64,000 nt of DNA from Stenotrophomonas maltophilia (GTDB lineage: Bacteria; Pseudomonadota; Gammaproteobacteria; Xanthomonadales; Xanthomonadaceae), in the NCBI RefSeq assembly GCF_002205165.1, contig NZ_NIVS01000019.1:62001-126000 (forward strand), in the 5' to 3' direction. Below, piece by piece: positions 7,574 through 17,408 of the stretch. A program made the translations under genes and the position numbers. Every line of letters starts with the position of its first letter. Position 1 is the first letter of the stretch. The notes under the pieces were generated by a model. It saw only the letters and a list, made by a program, of their open reading frames with translations. It was not told the DNA's origin and did no database searches.

Positions 7574-8920
7574 ATGCCCGCCATCGCTTCCAGCGCCCGC
7601 GCTTCAACCTCCCCGCTCCCCTCGTCTCTGCTGATGCTGTTCGCCTGCGCGGCCGGCCTGAGCGTGGCCAATGTCTATTACGCCCAGCCGCTGCTGGACG
7701 CCCTGGCCGCCGATCTCCAGATCAGCACCGGCCGCATCGGCGCGGTGATCGCGGCGACCCAGCTCGGTTCGGTTGCCGCCTTGTTATGGGTCGTGCCGCT
7801 GGGTGACCGCCTGGATCGGCGCCGCCTGATGGCGGTCCAGACCGGCGGCCTGGTGCTGGCGCTGCTGGCCGTGGCGCTGGCCGCGCAGGCCTGGAGCCTG
7901 CTGCTGGGGATGCTGGCGGTGGGGCTGCTCGGCACCGCGATGACCCAGGGGCTGATCGCGTACGCCGCCGCCGCGGCGGGCGGGCACGAGCGCGGCCGTG
8001 TGGTCGGCGCCGCACAGGCAGGCGTGGTGGTCGGGTTGCTGCTGGCGCGGGTAGTGGCCGGGGCGGTGGCCGATCTGGGCGGTTGGCGCGCGGTATACCT
8101 GCTCTCGGCGGCGCTGATGCTGGTGACCGGCACCGTGCTATGGGCACGCCTGCCACGGCTGCCGGTGCTGGCCGCGCCCAACGCGCGCACCGGCTTGATC
8201 GCCCTGCTGCGGCAGCAGCCGATGCTGCGCCAGCGCGGCGTGCTGGGCCTGCTGCTGTTTACCGTGTTCGGCCTGTTCTGGAGCAGCATGAGCCTGCCAC
8301 TGGGCGCGCCACCGTATGCCCTAGGCCACACCGCCATCGGCGCCTTCGCCCTGGTCGGCCTGCTCGGTGCATTGGCGGCGGCACGCAGCGGGCACTGGAG
8401 TGACCGGGGCCACGCCGGGCGGGTCACCACCGGCGCCCTGTGGCTGATGCTGCTGAGCTGGGCACCGATCGCGGCGATGTCCCATCACCTGGGCTGGCTG
8501 GTGCTGGGCGTGCTGCTGCTGGATCTGGCCGTGCAGGCGCTGCACGTCACCAACCAGAGCCGGATCCTGGCCGCCGCACCGCAGGCGCAGGCCCAGGTGA
8601 TCGCCACTTACATGCTGTTCTACGCGGCAGGCAGCGGGCTGGGTGCACTGGCCGGCAGTGCGATGTATGCCGCGTTCGGCTGGCCCGGGGTGTGCATGGC
8701 CGGCGCCGGCGTCTCGCTGCTCGCGCTGCTGGCGTGGTGGGCGATGCCGGGTTATCACACCATCACCGGTGGTCATGAGCCCTGCCCGGTTCCCGATGGA
8801 TCGCGGATCGATAATGAGCGCTCACGTTCCGGAGCGACCGCATGCCCCCACACCGCCACTTCGATCAACTCTGGCGTGACCGCAACGACACCTCCCGGCA
8901 ACGCAGCCCCCGGGTGCTGA
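7574..8920 (+). CDS. MFS transporter (sugar/drug efflux type)
   Basis: Inner-membrane MFS permease, 448 residues, about 12 hydrophobic segments. The core reads SVANVYYAQPLLDALAADL near residue 30, then VPLGDRLDRRRLM as the motif A loop. This subgroup, usually ~390-400 residues, exports sugars or drugs. The last ~50 residues (after MPGYHTITGG) are polar, compositionally different and overlap the first 79 bases of the next gene in another frame. That tail may be a read-through after a frameshift or a real extension. Start ATG 7574 follows the HxlR operators; an upstream start would run into them. Likely repressed by the divergent HxlR protein. Confidence 0.85.
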   Translation: MPAIASSARASTSPLPSSLLMLFACAAGLSVANVYYAQPLLDALAADLQISTGRIGAVIAATQLGSVAALLWVVPLGDRLDRRRLMAVQTGGLVLALLAVALAAQAWSLLLGMLAVGLLGTAMTQGLIAYAAAAAGGHERGRVVGAAQAGVVVGLLLARVVAGAVADLGGWRAVYLLSAALMLVTGTVLWARLPRLPVLAAPNARTGLIALLRQQPMLRQRGVLGLLLFTVFGLFWSSMSLPLGAPPYALGHTAIGAFALVGLLGALAAARSGHWSDRGHAGRVTTGALWLMLLSWAPIAAMSHHLGWLVLGVLLLDLAVQALHVTNQSRILAAAPQAQAQVIATYMLFYAAGSGLGALAGSAMYAAFGWPGVCMAGAGVSLLALLAWWAMPGYHTITGGHEPCPVPDGSRIDNERSRSGATACPHTATSINSGVTATTPPGNAAPGC

Positions 8921-9276
8921 TCCGGGTGTTCGTCGGCCCGGGCGAGCTGGAAGCGCGGGTGGCGTTTTACGAGCAGTTGCAGGGGGTGGTCGCCGATGCG
9001 GGCTTTCCGTTCCCCGAGGCCGGCCTGCGCCTGGCGATGGTCGGGGCGTTCCTGCTGATCGAAGGCGCGCCGGACAAGCTGGCCCCGTTCACTTCCACCA
9101 CCGGCACGCTGCTGGTGGATGACGTGCAGCCGTACTACGACCGGCTGGTGGCAGCCGGGGCGGAGATCATCTTCCCGCTGCAGGTCGTGCCGACCGGCGC
9201 AGCCTTCAACGCCGTGCATCCGGACGGCACCGTGGTCGAGTACGTGCACCACCGGCCTGATCCGCAGGGGCGCTGA
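8842..9276 (+). CDS. VOC (glyoxalase/bleomycin-resistance) family protein
   Basis: 144-residue cytoplasmic protein of the vicinal oxygen chelate superfamily. The paired beta-alpha-beta-beta-beta units are seen as VLIRVFVGPGELEARVAFYEQLQ, then the central TGTLLVDDVQPYYDRLVAAGAEIIFP, ending in AVHPDGTVVEYVHH. The terminal Glu (VVEY) matches a metal-ligand position of the fold. ATG 8842 has a good GGAG seven bases upstream even though it begins inside the MFS tail, so the start is credible and the genes are probably co-transcribed. Substrate is unknown; isomerase, dioxygenase or antibiotic-binding roles all fit the family. Confidence 0.75.
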   Translation: MPPHRHFDQLWRDRNDTSRQRSPRVLIRVFVGPGELEARVAFYEQLQGVVADAGFPFPEAGLRLAMVGAFLLIEGAPDKLAPFTSTTGTLLVDDVQPYYDRLVAAGAEIIFPLQVVPTGAAFNAVHPDGTVVEYVHHRPDPQGR

Positions 9277-9368
9277 GTCCCCGCCCCGCATCGATCCACA
9301 CTCTGCGTGGCGACTCTGCTGAAGCATTCATCACCCTCAACCGGTTCGGAATCCGGCCGCCGAATTCG

Positions 9369-9397
9369 TTAGCATTTTTACTAATTGCGGGTAGGAT
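9369..9397 (+). promoter_or_regulatory. LexA box overlapping the imuA promoter
   Basis: TTAG-CATTTT-TACTA (9369-9383) matches exactly the TTAG-N6-TACTA pattern described for LexA of Xylella/Xanthomonas, extended to a TTAG...CTAA dyad. A -35-like TTAGCA (9369-9374) is followed by a 17-bp gap and a -10-like TAGGAT (9392-9397), so LexA would cover the -35. It lies ~100 bp before imuA. DNA-damage induction of the operon is a strong inference. Confidence 0.8.
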
Positions 9398-9498
9398 TGT
9401 CGGTCTCAGCCTTTGACACCCGTGCTGCCGATACTCGCCGCCATGCCCTTGTTTCCTGCCCGTTTCCGCCTGCTCCAGCCCTGCCGGGAGGCCTGTTG

Positions 9499-10116
9499 AT
9501 GGGCGCCGTGCTGGCCTTGGACCGGCTGCTGGAAACGCGCCGGGTCTGGCGCGGGCAGCCGCGTGCGGCCTTCCCCGAGGTGGCGCCGCACCCGACCGGC
9601 CACCCGGCGCTGGATGCCCGCCTGCCCGGCGGTGGCTGGCCGCCGTCGGCGTTGTCGGAGGTGCTGCTGGCCTCGCCCGGGGTCGGTGAGCTGGCCCTGG
9701 TCTGGCCGACCCTGGCGCGGTTGAGTCAGCAACAGCAGACCGTGGTACTGATCGCCCCGCCGCACCTGCCGCATGCCCCGGCCTGGGCCCGCGCCGGGCT
9801 GGCACTGAACCAGGTGCAGGTGGTCCAGGCCAGCCCGCGCGATGCGTTGTGGGCGGCCGAACAATGCCTGCGCTCGGCGGCCTGCGCGGCGGTGCTGTGC
9901 TGGCCGCAGCAGGCCGATGACCGCGCGCTGCGCCGGCTGCAGGTGGCGGCCGAGACCGGCCAGTGCCTGGGCTTTTCCTTCCGCGATGCCCGGCATGCAC
10001 GCAATCCCTCCCCGGCCGCGCTGCGCCTGCAGCTCGACGATGGCCAGGTGCGGGTGCTCAAGTGCCGTGGCGGGTTGGCACCGGCACAGCCGCTGCCGCT
10101 GGCCGTGGCCCATTGA
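9499..10116 (+). CDS. imuA: ImuA, SulA/RecA-like mutasome protein
   Basis: 205-residue partner of the ImuB/DnaE2 translesion synthesis complex, distantly related to RecA and SulA. Visible landmarks are HPALDARLPGGGWPPSALSE (the family's N-terminal block), VVLIAPPHLPHAPAWARAGL and a terminal strand region LRLQLDDGQVRVLKCRGG. A full Walker A motif is not seen, as expected for gammaproteobacterial ImuA. ATG 9499 has GGGAGG at -8. In-frame extension upstream would need a TTG abutting the LexA box and is rejected. imuB follows after 9 bp. Expression should be SOS-induced. Confidence 0.88.
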   Translation: MGAVLALDRLLETRRVWRGQPRAAFPEVAPHPTGHPALDARLPGGGWPPSALSEVLLASPGVGELALVWPTLARLSQQQQTVVLIAPPHLPHAPAWARAGLALNQVQVVQASPRDALWAAEQCLRSAACAAVLCWPQQADDRALRRLQVAAETGQCLGFSFRDARHARNPSPAALRLQLDDGQVRVLKCRGGLAPAQPLPLAVAH

Positions 10117-10125
10117 GCCGCCGCC

Positions 10126-11541
10126 GTGGACTGGGCCTGCCTGCTGCTGCCGCACCTGGCGCTGGATGCCGCCCTGCGCCAGCAACCGGACCCGGACGCG
10201 CCGCTGGTGCTGGTCACCGGCCCGGCGCAGCGGCGCGTGCTGCACGCGGTGAGTCCGGCGGCCCGGCAGCTTGGGCTGCGCCGCGGCATGCTGCTCTCGG
10301 CCGCGCAGGTGCTGACCCGCGACATGCTCAGCGTGGAGTACGACCCACGCGCCGAGCAGGCCACCCGCCAGCTGCTGGCCAGCTGGCTGTATGGCATCAG
10401 CTCACAGGTCAGCCTGGATTTCCCGCATGCGATGGCGCTGGAGATCCGGGCCAGCCGCGCACTGTTCGGTGATTGGCCACAGGTCGAGCAGCGGCTCACC
10501 CGTGGCCTGACCGAACTGGGTTTCCGGCATCGGCTGGTGGCCGCACCGAATCCGCATGCCGCCAGCGTACTGGCCCGCGTGCATGGCCGGCTCGGCGTGG
10601 CTGCACCCCAGCTGGAGGCGGCCCTGGCCCAGGTGCCGATCGAGCGCAGCGGGTTGCCGGCCGAGGCGGTCACGGTGCTCGCGCGCTCAGGCCTGCGCAC
10701 GCTGGGCGCCGCGTTCGGCCTGCCGCGCGAGAGCCTGGCCCGGCGCTTCCCGCCGCAGGTATTGGCGCACCTGGATGCGCTGCGCGGGATCAGCACGCCG
10801 CCGCTGCGTTATTTCCAGCCACCGGACCGCTTCGATGCGCGCATCGAGTTCGAGTACGAGGTCGAGTCCACCCAGGCGATGCTGTTCCCGCTGCGCCGCC
10901 TGACCGCCGATCTGGCCGCGTTCCTGTGCTCGCGCGATGGCGGCGTGCTGCAGTTCGATCTGTGGTTCGAACACGAAAACCACCCGGATACACGGCTCTC
11001 GATCGGCCTGCTCGCCCCCGAGCGCGAACCGGCGATGCTGTTCGAGCTGGCCCGCAACCGCGTCGATCATCTGCAGTTGCCCGCCGGCAGCCGTGGCCTG
11101 CGCCTGCAGGCCGAGCAACTGCCGCCATTCGTCCCGGCCGCACGCGATCTGTTCGACCCGCGCCCACAGCAGGCGATGCCGTGGGAGCAGTTGCGCGAGC
11201 GCCTGCGTGCCCGGCTCGGCGATGACGCCGTGCAGGGCCTGGGGCTGCGCGCCGACCATCGGCCCGAACGCGCGACCGGCGATGCCGGGGGCGCCCCCAA
11301 GGCCGCGCCCCCGGTGCTGCCGATGCGCCCGGGCTGGTTGCTGACCCAGCCGCAGGCGCTCCAGGATCCGCACCTGCGCATCCTGTCCGGGCCGGAACGG
11401 ATCGAATCGGGGTGGTGGGATGCCGGCGACATCCGCCGCGACTATTACGTGGTCGAAACCACGCAGGGCCAGCGCGGCTGGGCGTATACCGCCGCCGATG
11501 CACGCAGCGGGCCGTTCATGCTGCACGGCTGGTTCGCATGA
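10126..11541 (+). CDS. imuB: ImuB, catalytically inactive Y-family polymerase of the mutasome
   Basis: 471 residues with a GTG start at 10126. Y-family polymerase-like fold with palm/fingers ([35 protein letters not shown]), helix-hairpin region ([21 protein letters not shown]) and little-finger domain. The N-terminus ([15 protein letters not shown]) lacks the paired acidic metal ligands of active Y-family enzymes, which is normal for ImuB. It acts as a hub binding the beta clamp, ImuA and DnaE2. Its stop overlaps the dnaE2 start (ATGA), indicating coupled translation. Confidence 0.9.
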   Translation: MDWACLLLPHLALDAALRQQPDPDAPLVLVTGPAQRRVLHAVSPAARQLGLRRGMLLSAAQVLTRDMLSVEYDPRAEQATRQLLASWLYGISSQVSLDFPHAMALEIRASRALFGDWPQVEQRLTRGLTELGFRHRLVAAPNPHAASVLARVHGRLGVAAPQLEAALAQVPIERSGLPAEAVTVLARSGLRTLGAAFGLPRESLARRFPPQVLAHLDALRGISTPPLRYFQPPDRFDARIEFEYEVESTQAMLFPLRRLTADLAAFLCSRDGGVLQFDLWFEHENHPDTRLSIGLLAPEREPAMLFELARNRVDHLQLPAGSRGLRLQAEQLPPFVPAARDLFDPRPQQAMPWEQLRERLRARLGDDAVQGLGLRADHRPERATGDAGGAPKAAPPVLPMRPGWLLTQPQALQDPHLRILSGPERIESGWWDAGDIRRDYYVVETTQGQRGWAYTAADARSGPFMLHGWFA

Positions 11542-14500
11542 GCACGTCCCTGCCCGATTATGCCGAACTGCATTGCCTGTCGGCCTTCAGTTTCCAGCGC
11601 GGCGCGTCCATCGCCGAGGAGTTGTTCGCGCGGGCCAAGGGCCAGGGCTACCGCGCGCTGGCGATCACCGACGAGTGCTCGCTGGCCGGCATCGTGCGCG
11701 CCTGGCAGGCCGCGCAGAAGCACGCACTGCCCCTGATCACCGGTGCCGAGTTCCAGCTGGAGGACGGTCCGAAACTGGTGCTGCTGTGCACCGATCAGGG
11801 CAGCTACGCCGCGCTGTGCCAGCTGATCACCACCTGCCGCCGGCGCGCGCCCAAGGGCGAGTACCGCTGCCTGCGCAGCGACATCGAACAGCTGCACGCC
11901 GGTCTGCTCTGCCTGTGGCCGGCGCCCACCCCCGGCATCGAGGATGCGCAGTGGCTGCAGACCTGCTTCCCGCAGCGGCTGTGGCTGGCGGTTGAACTGC
12001 ACCGCGAGGCCGACGACCGTGCGCGCCTGCAGCGGCTGCGTCGTTTCGGCCGCGACCAGGGCATTCCACTGGTGGCCAGCGGCGATGTGCACATGCATGT
12101 GCGCCGCCGCCGCGCGCTGCAGGACACCCTCACCGCGGTCCGCCACCACTGCACACTCGGTGAGGCCGGCTGGCGCTTGTTTCCCAACGGCGAGCGCCAC
12201 CTGCGTACCCGCCAGGCCCTGGCCACGCTGTACCCGCCCGAACTGCTGGCCGAGACCCTGCGCATCGCCGAACGCTGCCACTTCGATCTCAAACAACTGA
12301 AGTACACCTACCCGCGTGAGCTGGTGCCGGCCGGTCACGACCCGGCCAGCTGGCTGCGGGTGCTGGTGGAAGAAGGCATGCAATGGCGTTGGCCAGCGGG
12401 CGAGACGCCCCAGCAACGCCACCAGATCGAACACGAACTGGCGCTGATCCACACCAAGCAGTACGAGTCCTACTTCCTGACCGTGCACGACATCGTGCGC
12501 TTCGCGCGCCGCCAGCAGATCCTCTGCCAGGGGCGCGGCTCGGCCGCCAATTCGTCAGTGTGCTATGTGCTGGGCGTGACCGAGATCGACCCCAGCGAGA
12601 TGGAGCTGCTGTTCGAGCGCTTCATCTCCGCCGAGCGCGACGAGCCGCCAGACATCGATATCGATTTCGAACACGAGCGCCGCGAGGAAGTGCTGCAATA
12701 CGTATTCAACCGCTACGGCCGCGAACGCGCCGCCTTGACCGCGGTGGCGATCAGCTACCGGGGGCGCAGCGCGGTGCGCGATGTGGCCCGGGTGCTGGGC
12801 CTGCCGCCAGACCAGGTCAACGAACTGGCCGCCTGCCTGGACCGCTGGAGCAGCCACGAGCCGCTGCCGGAGGCATTGCGCGAGCGCGGTTTCGATCCGG
12901 AGACCCCGCTGATGCGGCGCGTGGTCGCCCTGACCGCCGAACTGGTCGACTTCCCGCGCCACCTGTCCCAGCACCCGGGTGGTTTCGTGATCTCCGAACA
13001 TCCCCTGGCCACGATGGTGCCGGTGGAGAACGCGGCCATGGCCGACCGCACCGTGATCCAGTGGGACAAGGACGATCTGGATGTCACCGGGCTGATGAAG
13101 GTGGACTGCCTGGCACTGGGCATGCTCACCGCCGTGCGCAAATGCCTGGCGATGCTGGAAGCGCATGGCGAGCCGAAGATGGGCATGGCCGATATCCCCT
13201 CCGGCGATGGCCCCACCTACGACATGATCTGCCGCGCCGACACCCTGGGCGTGTTCCAGATCGAGTCGCGCGCGCAGATGGCGATGCTGCCGCGCATGCA
13301 GCCGCGCTGCTTCTACGATCTGGTGATCGAAGTGGCGATCGTGCGCCCCGGCCCGATCCAGGGCGACATGGTCCACCCGTATCTGAACCGACGGAAGAAG
13401 CTCAAGGAAGAAGGCATCGAAGAGGTCGACTATCCCCCCGCACTGGAAAAGGTCTTCAAACGCACCCTCGGCGTGCCGCTGTTTCAGGAGCAGGTGATGC
13501 AGCTGGCGGTCGCCGCCGCCGGCTTCAGCCCCGGCCAGGCTGACGCACTGCGCCGCTCGATGGCGGCGTGGAAACGCCACGGTGGGCTGGAGCCGCACCG
13601 CGACCAGCTGCTTGCCGGCATGGCCACCAACGGCTACAGCCGCGAATACGGCGAGCGCCTGTTCGAACAGATCAAGGGTTTCGGCAGTTATGGCTTTCCG
13701 GAAAGCCACGCGGCCAGTTTCGCGCTGATCACCTATGTCAGCTGCTGGCTCAAGTGCCACCACCCTTCCGCGTTTGCCGCCAGCCTGATCAACAGCCAGC
13801 CGCTGGGGTTCTACACCCCGGACCAGATCCTGCAGGACGCGCGCCGCCATGGTGTGCCGGTGCTGCCGGTGGATGTGCGCTACAGCGCATGGGACTGCAC
13901 GCTGGTGCCCCCCACCTCGCCGGGCCGGCCGTTCGGCATCCGCCTGGGGCTGCGCCTGGTCGATGGCTTCAGCGAGGCGGTCGCCACCGACGTGGTGCAG
14001 GCGCGCCACCGCGCACCCTTCGAGAGCGTGGCCGACCTGAGCCAGCGCGCGCAGCTGGACCGTCGCCATCAGGGCCTGCTGGCCGATGCCGGCGCACTCA
14101 AAGGCCTGAGCGGCCATCGCCATCGCGCGCGCTGGGAGGTTTCCGGCGTGGAGAAGCCGCTGCCGCTGTTCGAAACCGCGCGCGCCACCGCTGAAACCGC
14201 CGTGCCGCTGCCGCTGCCCAGCGCCTTCGAGGACATGCAGGCCGACTACAACAGCACCGGCACCACGCTGGGCCGGCATATGGTCTCCTTCATCCGCAGC
14301 CAGCTGCGCCAGCGCCGCTGCCACCGCTCCGACGAGCTGGCCGCACTGCCACACGGGCGCAGCGTGCGCTTTGCCGGGCTGGTGCGCATGCGCCAGCGCC
14401 CACAGACCGCCAGCGGCGTCACCTTCCTTACCCTGGAAGACGAATGCGGCATGGTCAACGCGGTGGTCTGGCGCAAGATCGCCGACCGCCAGCACCGCGT

Positions 14501-14639
14501 GCTGGTCGAAGCCCGGCTGATGCAGGTCGATGGCCGCCTGGAACGCGTGGACGGCGTGCAGCACCTGATCGTGCGCCAGATGCACAATATCGACCCGCTG
14601 ATCGATGGCGTGCGCACCCACAGCCGCGATTTCCGCTGA
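11538..14639 (+). CDS. dnaE2: DnaE2, error-prone DNA polymerase III alpha subunit
   Basis: 1033 residues, the usual length for DnaE2. PHP domain at the N-terminus ([48 protein letters not shown]). The polymerase palm has [12 protein letters not shown] with Asp372, Asp374 and Asp376 as metal-binding acids. Further blocks are [16 protein letters not shown] and [14 protein letters not shown]. An OB-fold region lies near the C-terminus ([27 protein letters not shown]). It carries out translesion synthesis and damage-induced mutagenesis with ImuA/ImuB. The start at ATG 11538 overlaps the imuB stop. Confidence 0.95.
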   Translation: MSTSLPDYAELHCLSAFSFQRGASIAEELFARAKGQGYRALAITDECSLAGIVRAWQAAQKHALPLITGAEFQLEDGPKLVLLCTDQGSYAALCQLITTCRRRAPKGEYRCLRSDIEQLHAGLLCLWPAPTPGIEDAQWLQTCFPQRLWLAVELHREADDRARLQRLRRFGRDQGIPLVASGDVHMHVRRRRALQDTLTAVRHHCTLGEAGWRLFPNGERHLRTRQALATLYPPELLAETLRIAERCHFDLKQLKYTYPRELVPAGHDPASWLRVLVEEGMQWRWPAGETPQQRHQIEHELALIHTKQYESYFLTVHDIVRFARRQQILCQGRGSAANSSVCYVLGVTEIDPSEMELLFERFISAERDEPPDIDIDFEHERREEVLQYVFNRYGRERAALTAVAISYRGRSAVRDVARVLGLPPDQVNELAACLDRWSSHEPLPEALRERGFDPETPLMRRVVALTAELVDFPRHLSQHPGGFVISEHPLATMVPVENAAMADRTVIQWDKDDLDVTGLMKVDCLALGMLTAVRKCLAMLEAHGEPKMGMADIPSGDGPTYDMICRADTLGVFQIESRAQMAMLPRMQPRCFYDLVIEVAIVRPGPIQGDMVHPYLNRRKKLKEEGIEEVDYPPALEKVFKRTLGVPLFQEQVMQLAVAAAGFSPGQADALRRSMAAWKRHGGLEPHRDQLLAGMATNGYSREYGERLFEQIKGFGSYGFPESHAASFALITYVSCWLKCHHPSAFAASLINSQPLGFYTPDQILQDARRHGVPVLPVDVRYSAWDCTLVPPTSPGRPFGIRLGLRLVDGFSEAVATDVVQARHRAPFESVADLSQRAQLDRRHQGLLADAGALKGLSGHRHRARWEVSGVEKPLPLFETARATAETAVPLPLPSAFEDMQADYNSTGTTLGRHMVSFIRSQLRQRRCHRSDELAALPHGRSVRFAGLVRMRQRPQTASGVTFLTLEDECGMVNAVVWRKIADRQHRVLVEARLMQVDGRLERVDGVQHLIVRQMHNIDPLIDGVRTHSRDFR

Positions 14640-14750
14640 ACCCTCCCGCGGCCGACCTCATGCCCTGAATGCAATTCCAGACTTTTCCGACTGGTGTCGT
14701 GAATGGCCTATCCGGTATCGTCGCACCCTTCCAAGGATCCGGAGAACTGC

Positions 14751-15257
14751 ATGTCGCGCGCGCTGACTGTCACCACGCTGGTCGTTTCCAGCCTCGCCCT
14801 GATCGTTTCCGGTTGGACCGCGCTGCGCCTGCACCAGAGCCAGTCCGATGAGCGCGTCATCACCGCACGCGGTCTGGTGATCCGCGATGCCAACGGCCAG
14901 GCACGGGTGATCCTCGGCGCACCGGTGCCCGATCCGCTCACCAAAGGGGTCACCCAGGGGCCGCGCGCCTCACCATTGTCGGGCCTGATCCTGCTGGGCG
15001 CGGACGGCTCCGAGCGCGGCGGTTACGGCACCGCCGATATCGGCGACGAGGCCATCCTCACCCTGGACGATGCCACCGGCACCACCGAGGTATTCAAGGT
15101 CACCGCCAACCCGGACCGCGGCGCGACGCTGGTGGTCAAGCACCAGAACAGTACCGGCGCGATGCTGACCTCCTGGCAGGGCAAGCCGGAACTGATCTTC
15201 CTCAACGACGACGAGCAGACTCACTACATCAGTCCGAACGCCGCTGCGGCGCCCTGA
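14751..15257 (+). CDS. Single-TM envelope protein of unknown family, paralogue of 25823-26410
   Basis: 168 residues, start ATG 14751 with GGAG upstream. One N-terminal membrane anchor (residues ~5-25, TVTTLVVSSLALIVSGW) and a soluble, probably periplasmic, beta-rich domain. The sequence has a regular pattern: RGLVIRDANGQARVILGAP, then SGLILLGADGSERGGYGT, then short D-D-A-T repeats. The second copy in this window (25823-26410) shows the same order: RVVVLDDQGVMRVEVGQ, GVWLYDAKGDERGGMAT. I do not recognise a named family. No catalytic motif is evident. A transcript separate from dnaE2 is likely, given the 111-bp gap. Confidence 0.75.
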   Translation: MSRALTVTTLVVSSLALIVSGWTALRLHQSQSDERVITARGLVIRDANGQARVILGAPVPDPLTKGVTQGPRASPLSGLILLGADGSERGGYGTADIGDEAILTLDDATGTTEVFKVTANPDRGATLVVKHQNSTGAMLTSWQGKPELIFLNDDEQTHYISPNAAAAP

Positions 15258-15259
15258 GC

Positions 15260-16552
15260 TCAACCCGCCAACGCCTCGCGCAGATCCTGCGCGAAGCGCC
15301 TTGCCTCGAGGCTGGTCAGTGTGGCCGTGGTGATCCGCAGCCCGTGCACCGGCGCATGAACCGAAAACACCTCGCCCCCGCGCACCTGCCAACCGCGCTG
15401 GGCCAGGGCCATCACCAGCGGCTGGCTGTCGCTCGCCAACGGCAGCCACAGGTTCAGACCGTCCATCTGCGCGCCTACCGCGATGCCTTCCTCCTGCAGC
15501 GCCTGCCGCAGCACTTCCCGGCGCGCCACGTAATCGTCCCCGGCGCGTTTCATCCGCGCCGCCACCCGTGCAGACCCCAGCGCCGCAGCAGCTGCATCCT
15601 GCAACAGATGGCTGACCCAGCCGGTGCCCGGCGCCATCCGCAGGCGCAGCCGTGCCGCGGTTTCGGCATCACAGCCGATCAACGCCAGGCGCAGGTCGGG
15701 CCCCAATGACTTGGACAGCGAGCGCAGCAACGCCCAGCGCTGGGTCGTTGGCGGAATCACGGCGTGATACGGCTGCCGGGACAACCATGCGAAATGGTCA
15801 TCGACCAGCACCAGCACCTGCGGATACCGTTCCAGTACCTGGCGCAGCGCGCGCGCACGGCGCCGGCTGAGGCTGGCACCGGTGGGGTTGTGCGCACGCG
15901 GAGTGAGCAGCACCGCCCGTGCGCCGGCGGCCAGCGCCTGCTCCAGCGCCTGGACCTGCATGCCTTCGTCGTCGATCGCCACCGCCTGCGCCTGGTAACC
16001 GGCCGCACGCAAGGTATTGAGGCTGCCGAGGAAGCAGGGGTTCTCCACCGCCACTGGATCACCCGCCAGCAGCCAGCAGGCCAGCACGCGTTCGATCGCA
16101 TCGACCGCGCCGTGCGCCAGTTCCAGCACATAGCCGGGTGGACAATCGCCGGCCAACTGCTGGTGCGCGAGGGTGGCCAAGGCCGGATCGATGGTCGGCG
16201 TGCCATACAACCGCGGCGGCCGCGCCGGCAGCAGCGCGCGCAGGTCCGGCAGGCAGCGCGGGTCCGGGTTGCCACTGGCCAGGTCCTGCAGGGCCGAACC
16301 CGGCTGCGTGCCTTCCTGTGCCCCCGGGCTCGGCCGTGCGCTGACCACGGTGCCGCGCCGCCCCTGGGTCTGGGCCAGACCGGCCGCATCCAGTCGCTTG
16401 TACGCGGCCGCAACCGTGTTGCGGTTGATGCCCAGCGCGAGCGCCAGATCGCGGACCGGGGGCAGCAGCTGGCCCGGCCCCAGCGCGCCACTGAGGATCT
16501 GCTGGCGGATGCTCTCGAACACCGCACTGGCGGTCTGGCCGGTGATTTTCAT
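15260..16552 (-). CDS. MocR-type regulator (GntR HTH fused to fold-type I aminotransferase), PtsJ-like
   Basis: 430 residues. N-terminal GntR winged helix (residues 1-70: IRQQILSGALGPGQLLPPVRDLALALGINRNTVAAAYKRL) joined by a linker to an aminotransferase-like domain. The PLP-anchoring motif SLSKSLGPDLRL has Lys281; TPRAHNPTGASLS and LVLVDDHFAWLS are cofactor-pocket blocks. Such proteins use PLP or an external aldimine as the effector. Length and layout match the PtsJ subgroup that controls vitamin B6 genes. It is divergent from yggS, a PLP-binding homeostasis gene, supporting a role in PLP control; the target is inferred. Confidence 0.85.
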   Translation of the reverse strand: MKITGQTASAVFESIRQQILSGALGPGQLLPPVRDLALALGINRNTVAAAYKRLDAAGLAQTQGRRGTVVSARPSPGAQEGTQPGSALQDLASGNPDPRCLPDLRALLPARPPRLYGTPTIDPALATLAHQQLAGDCPPGYVLELAHGAVDAIERVLACWLLAGDPVAVENPCFLGSLNTLRAAGYQAQAVAIDDEGMQVQALEQALAAGARAVLLTPRAHNPTGASLSRRRARALRQVLERYPQVLVLVDDHFAWLSRQPYHAVIPPTTQRWALLRSLSKSLGPDLRLALIGCDAETAARLRLRMAPGTGWVSHLLQDAAAAALGSARVAARMKRAGDDYVARREVLRQALQEEGIAVGAQMDGLNLWLPLASDSQPLVMALAQRGWQVRGGEVFSVHAPVHGLRITTATLTSLEARRFAQDLREALAG

Positions 16553-16640
16553 TTTGTCCTATGCCAATATATCCATCGTCACGGGACAGTGTTGCACGTG
16601 CGCCGCCGCCGTGCAGCCGTCCCCGCTTCCGGAGCTCCCC

Positions 16641-17408
16641 ATGCCCATCGCTGCCCCCACCTGGCCCCAGGCCACCACTGTCGACGAGATCCGCCACAAC
16701 CTGCAGGCGGTCCGCGAACGCATTGCCCGCGCCTGCGCACTGGCCGGCCGCGACCCGGCCAGCGTGCGTCTGCTGCCGGTCAGCAAGACCGTCGATGAAG
16801 CCCGCCTGCGCCTGGCCTGGAAAGCCGGCTGTCATGAGTTGGGCGAGAACAAGGTGCAGGAGGCCCAGCGCAAGGCTGCGGCCATGGCCGACCTGTCCGG
16901 CCTGCGCTGGTCGGTGATCGGTCACCTGCAGACCAACAAGGCGCGCGACGTGGCGCGCTTTGCCAGTGAGTTCCAGGCGCTGGACAGCCTGCGCGTGGCA
17001 CAGGCACTGGATCAGCGGCTGGCACTGGAGCAGCGCACGCTGGACGTGTTCGTGCAGGTCAACACCTCCGGGGAGGACAGCAAATACGGTCTGGACCCGA
17101 TCGAGGTCGCCGATTTCGTGCAGCAGTTGCCGGCCTTCTCCAACCTGCGCGTGCGCGGGTTGATGACACTGGCGGTGTTCTCGCCGGACCCGGAACAGGT
17201 ACGCCCGTGCTTCGCGCGCCTGCGCGAGCTGCGCGACCGTTTGCGCCCCACCCTGCCGCCGGGCGTCAGCCTGGAGGAACTCTCCATGGGCATGTCCGGT
17301 GACGTCGAGATCGCCATCGAAGAAGGCGCTACCGTCGTGCGCGTCGGCCAGGCCATCTTCGGTGCGCGCTCCACCCCGGACAGCCTCTACTGGCCGAGCC
17401 CGGCATGA
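16641..17408 (+). CDS. yggS: PLP homeostasis protein (YggS/PROSC family)
   Basis: 255-residue PLP-binding TIM-barrel protein without known enzyme activity that buffers intracellular pyridoxal phosphate and affects amino acid metabolism. The PLP lysine is Lys49 in LLPVSKT. Family blocks follow: HELGENKVQEA, WSVIGHLQTNKAR, FVQVNTSGEDSKYGL and the phosphate-binding end SMGMSGDVEIAIEEGATVVRVGQAIFG. ATG 16641 has GGAG at -10; a longer in-frame start would overlap the divergent MocR gene. The next small gene overlaps its stop (ATGA), forming a two-gene operon. Confidence 0.93.
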   Translation: MPIAAPTWPQATTVDEIRHNLQAVRERIARACALAGRDPASVRLLPVSKTVDEARLRLAWKAGCHELGENKVQEAQRKAAAMADLSGLRWSVIGHLQTNKARDVARFASEFQALDSLRVAQALDQRLALEQRTLDVFVQVNTSGEDSKYGLDPIEVADFVQQLPAFSNLRVRGLMTLAVFSPDPEQVRPCFARLRELRDRLRPTLPPGVSLEELSMGMSGDVEIAIEEGATVVRVGQAIFGARSTPDSLYWPSPA

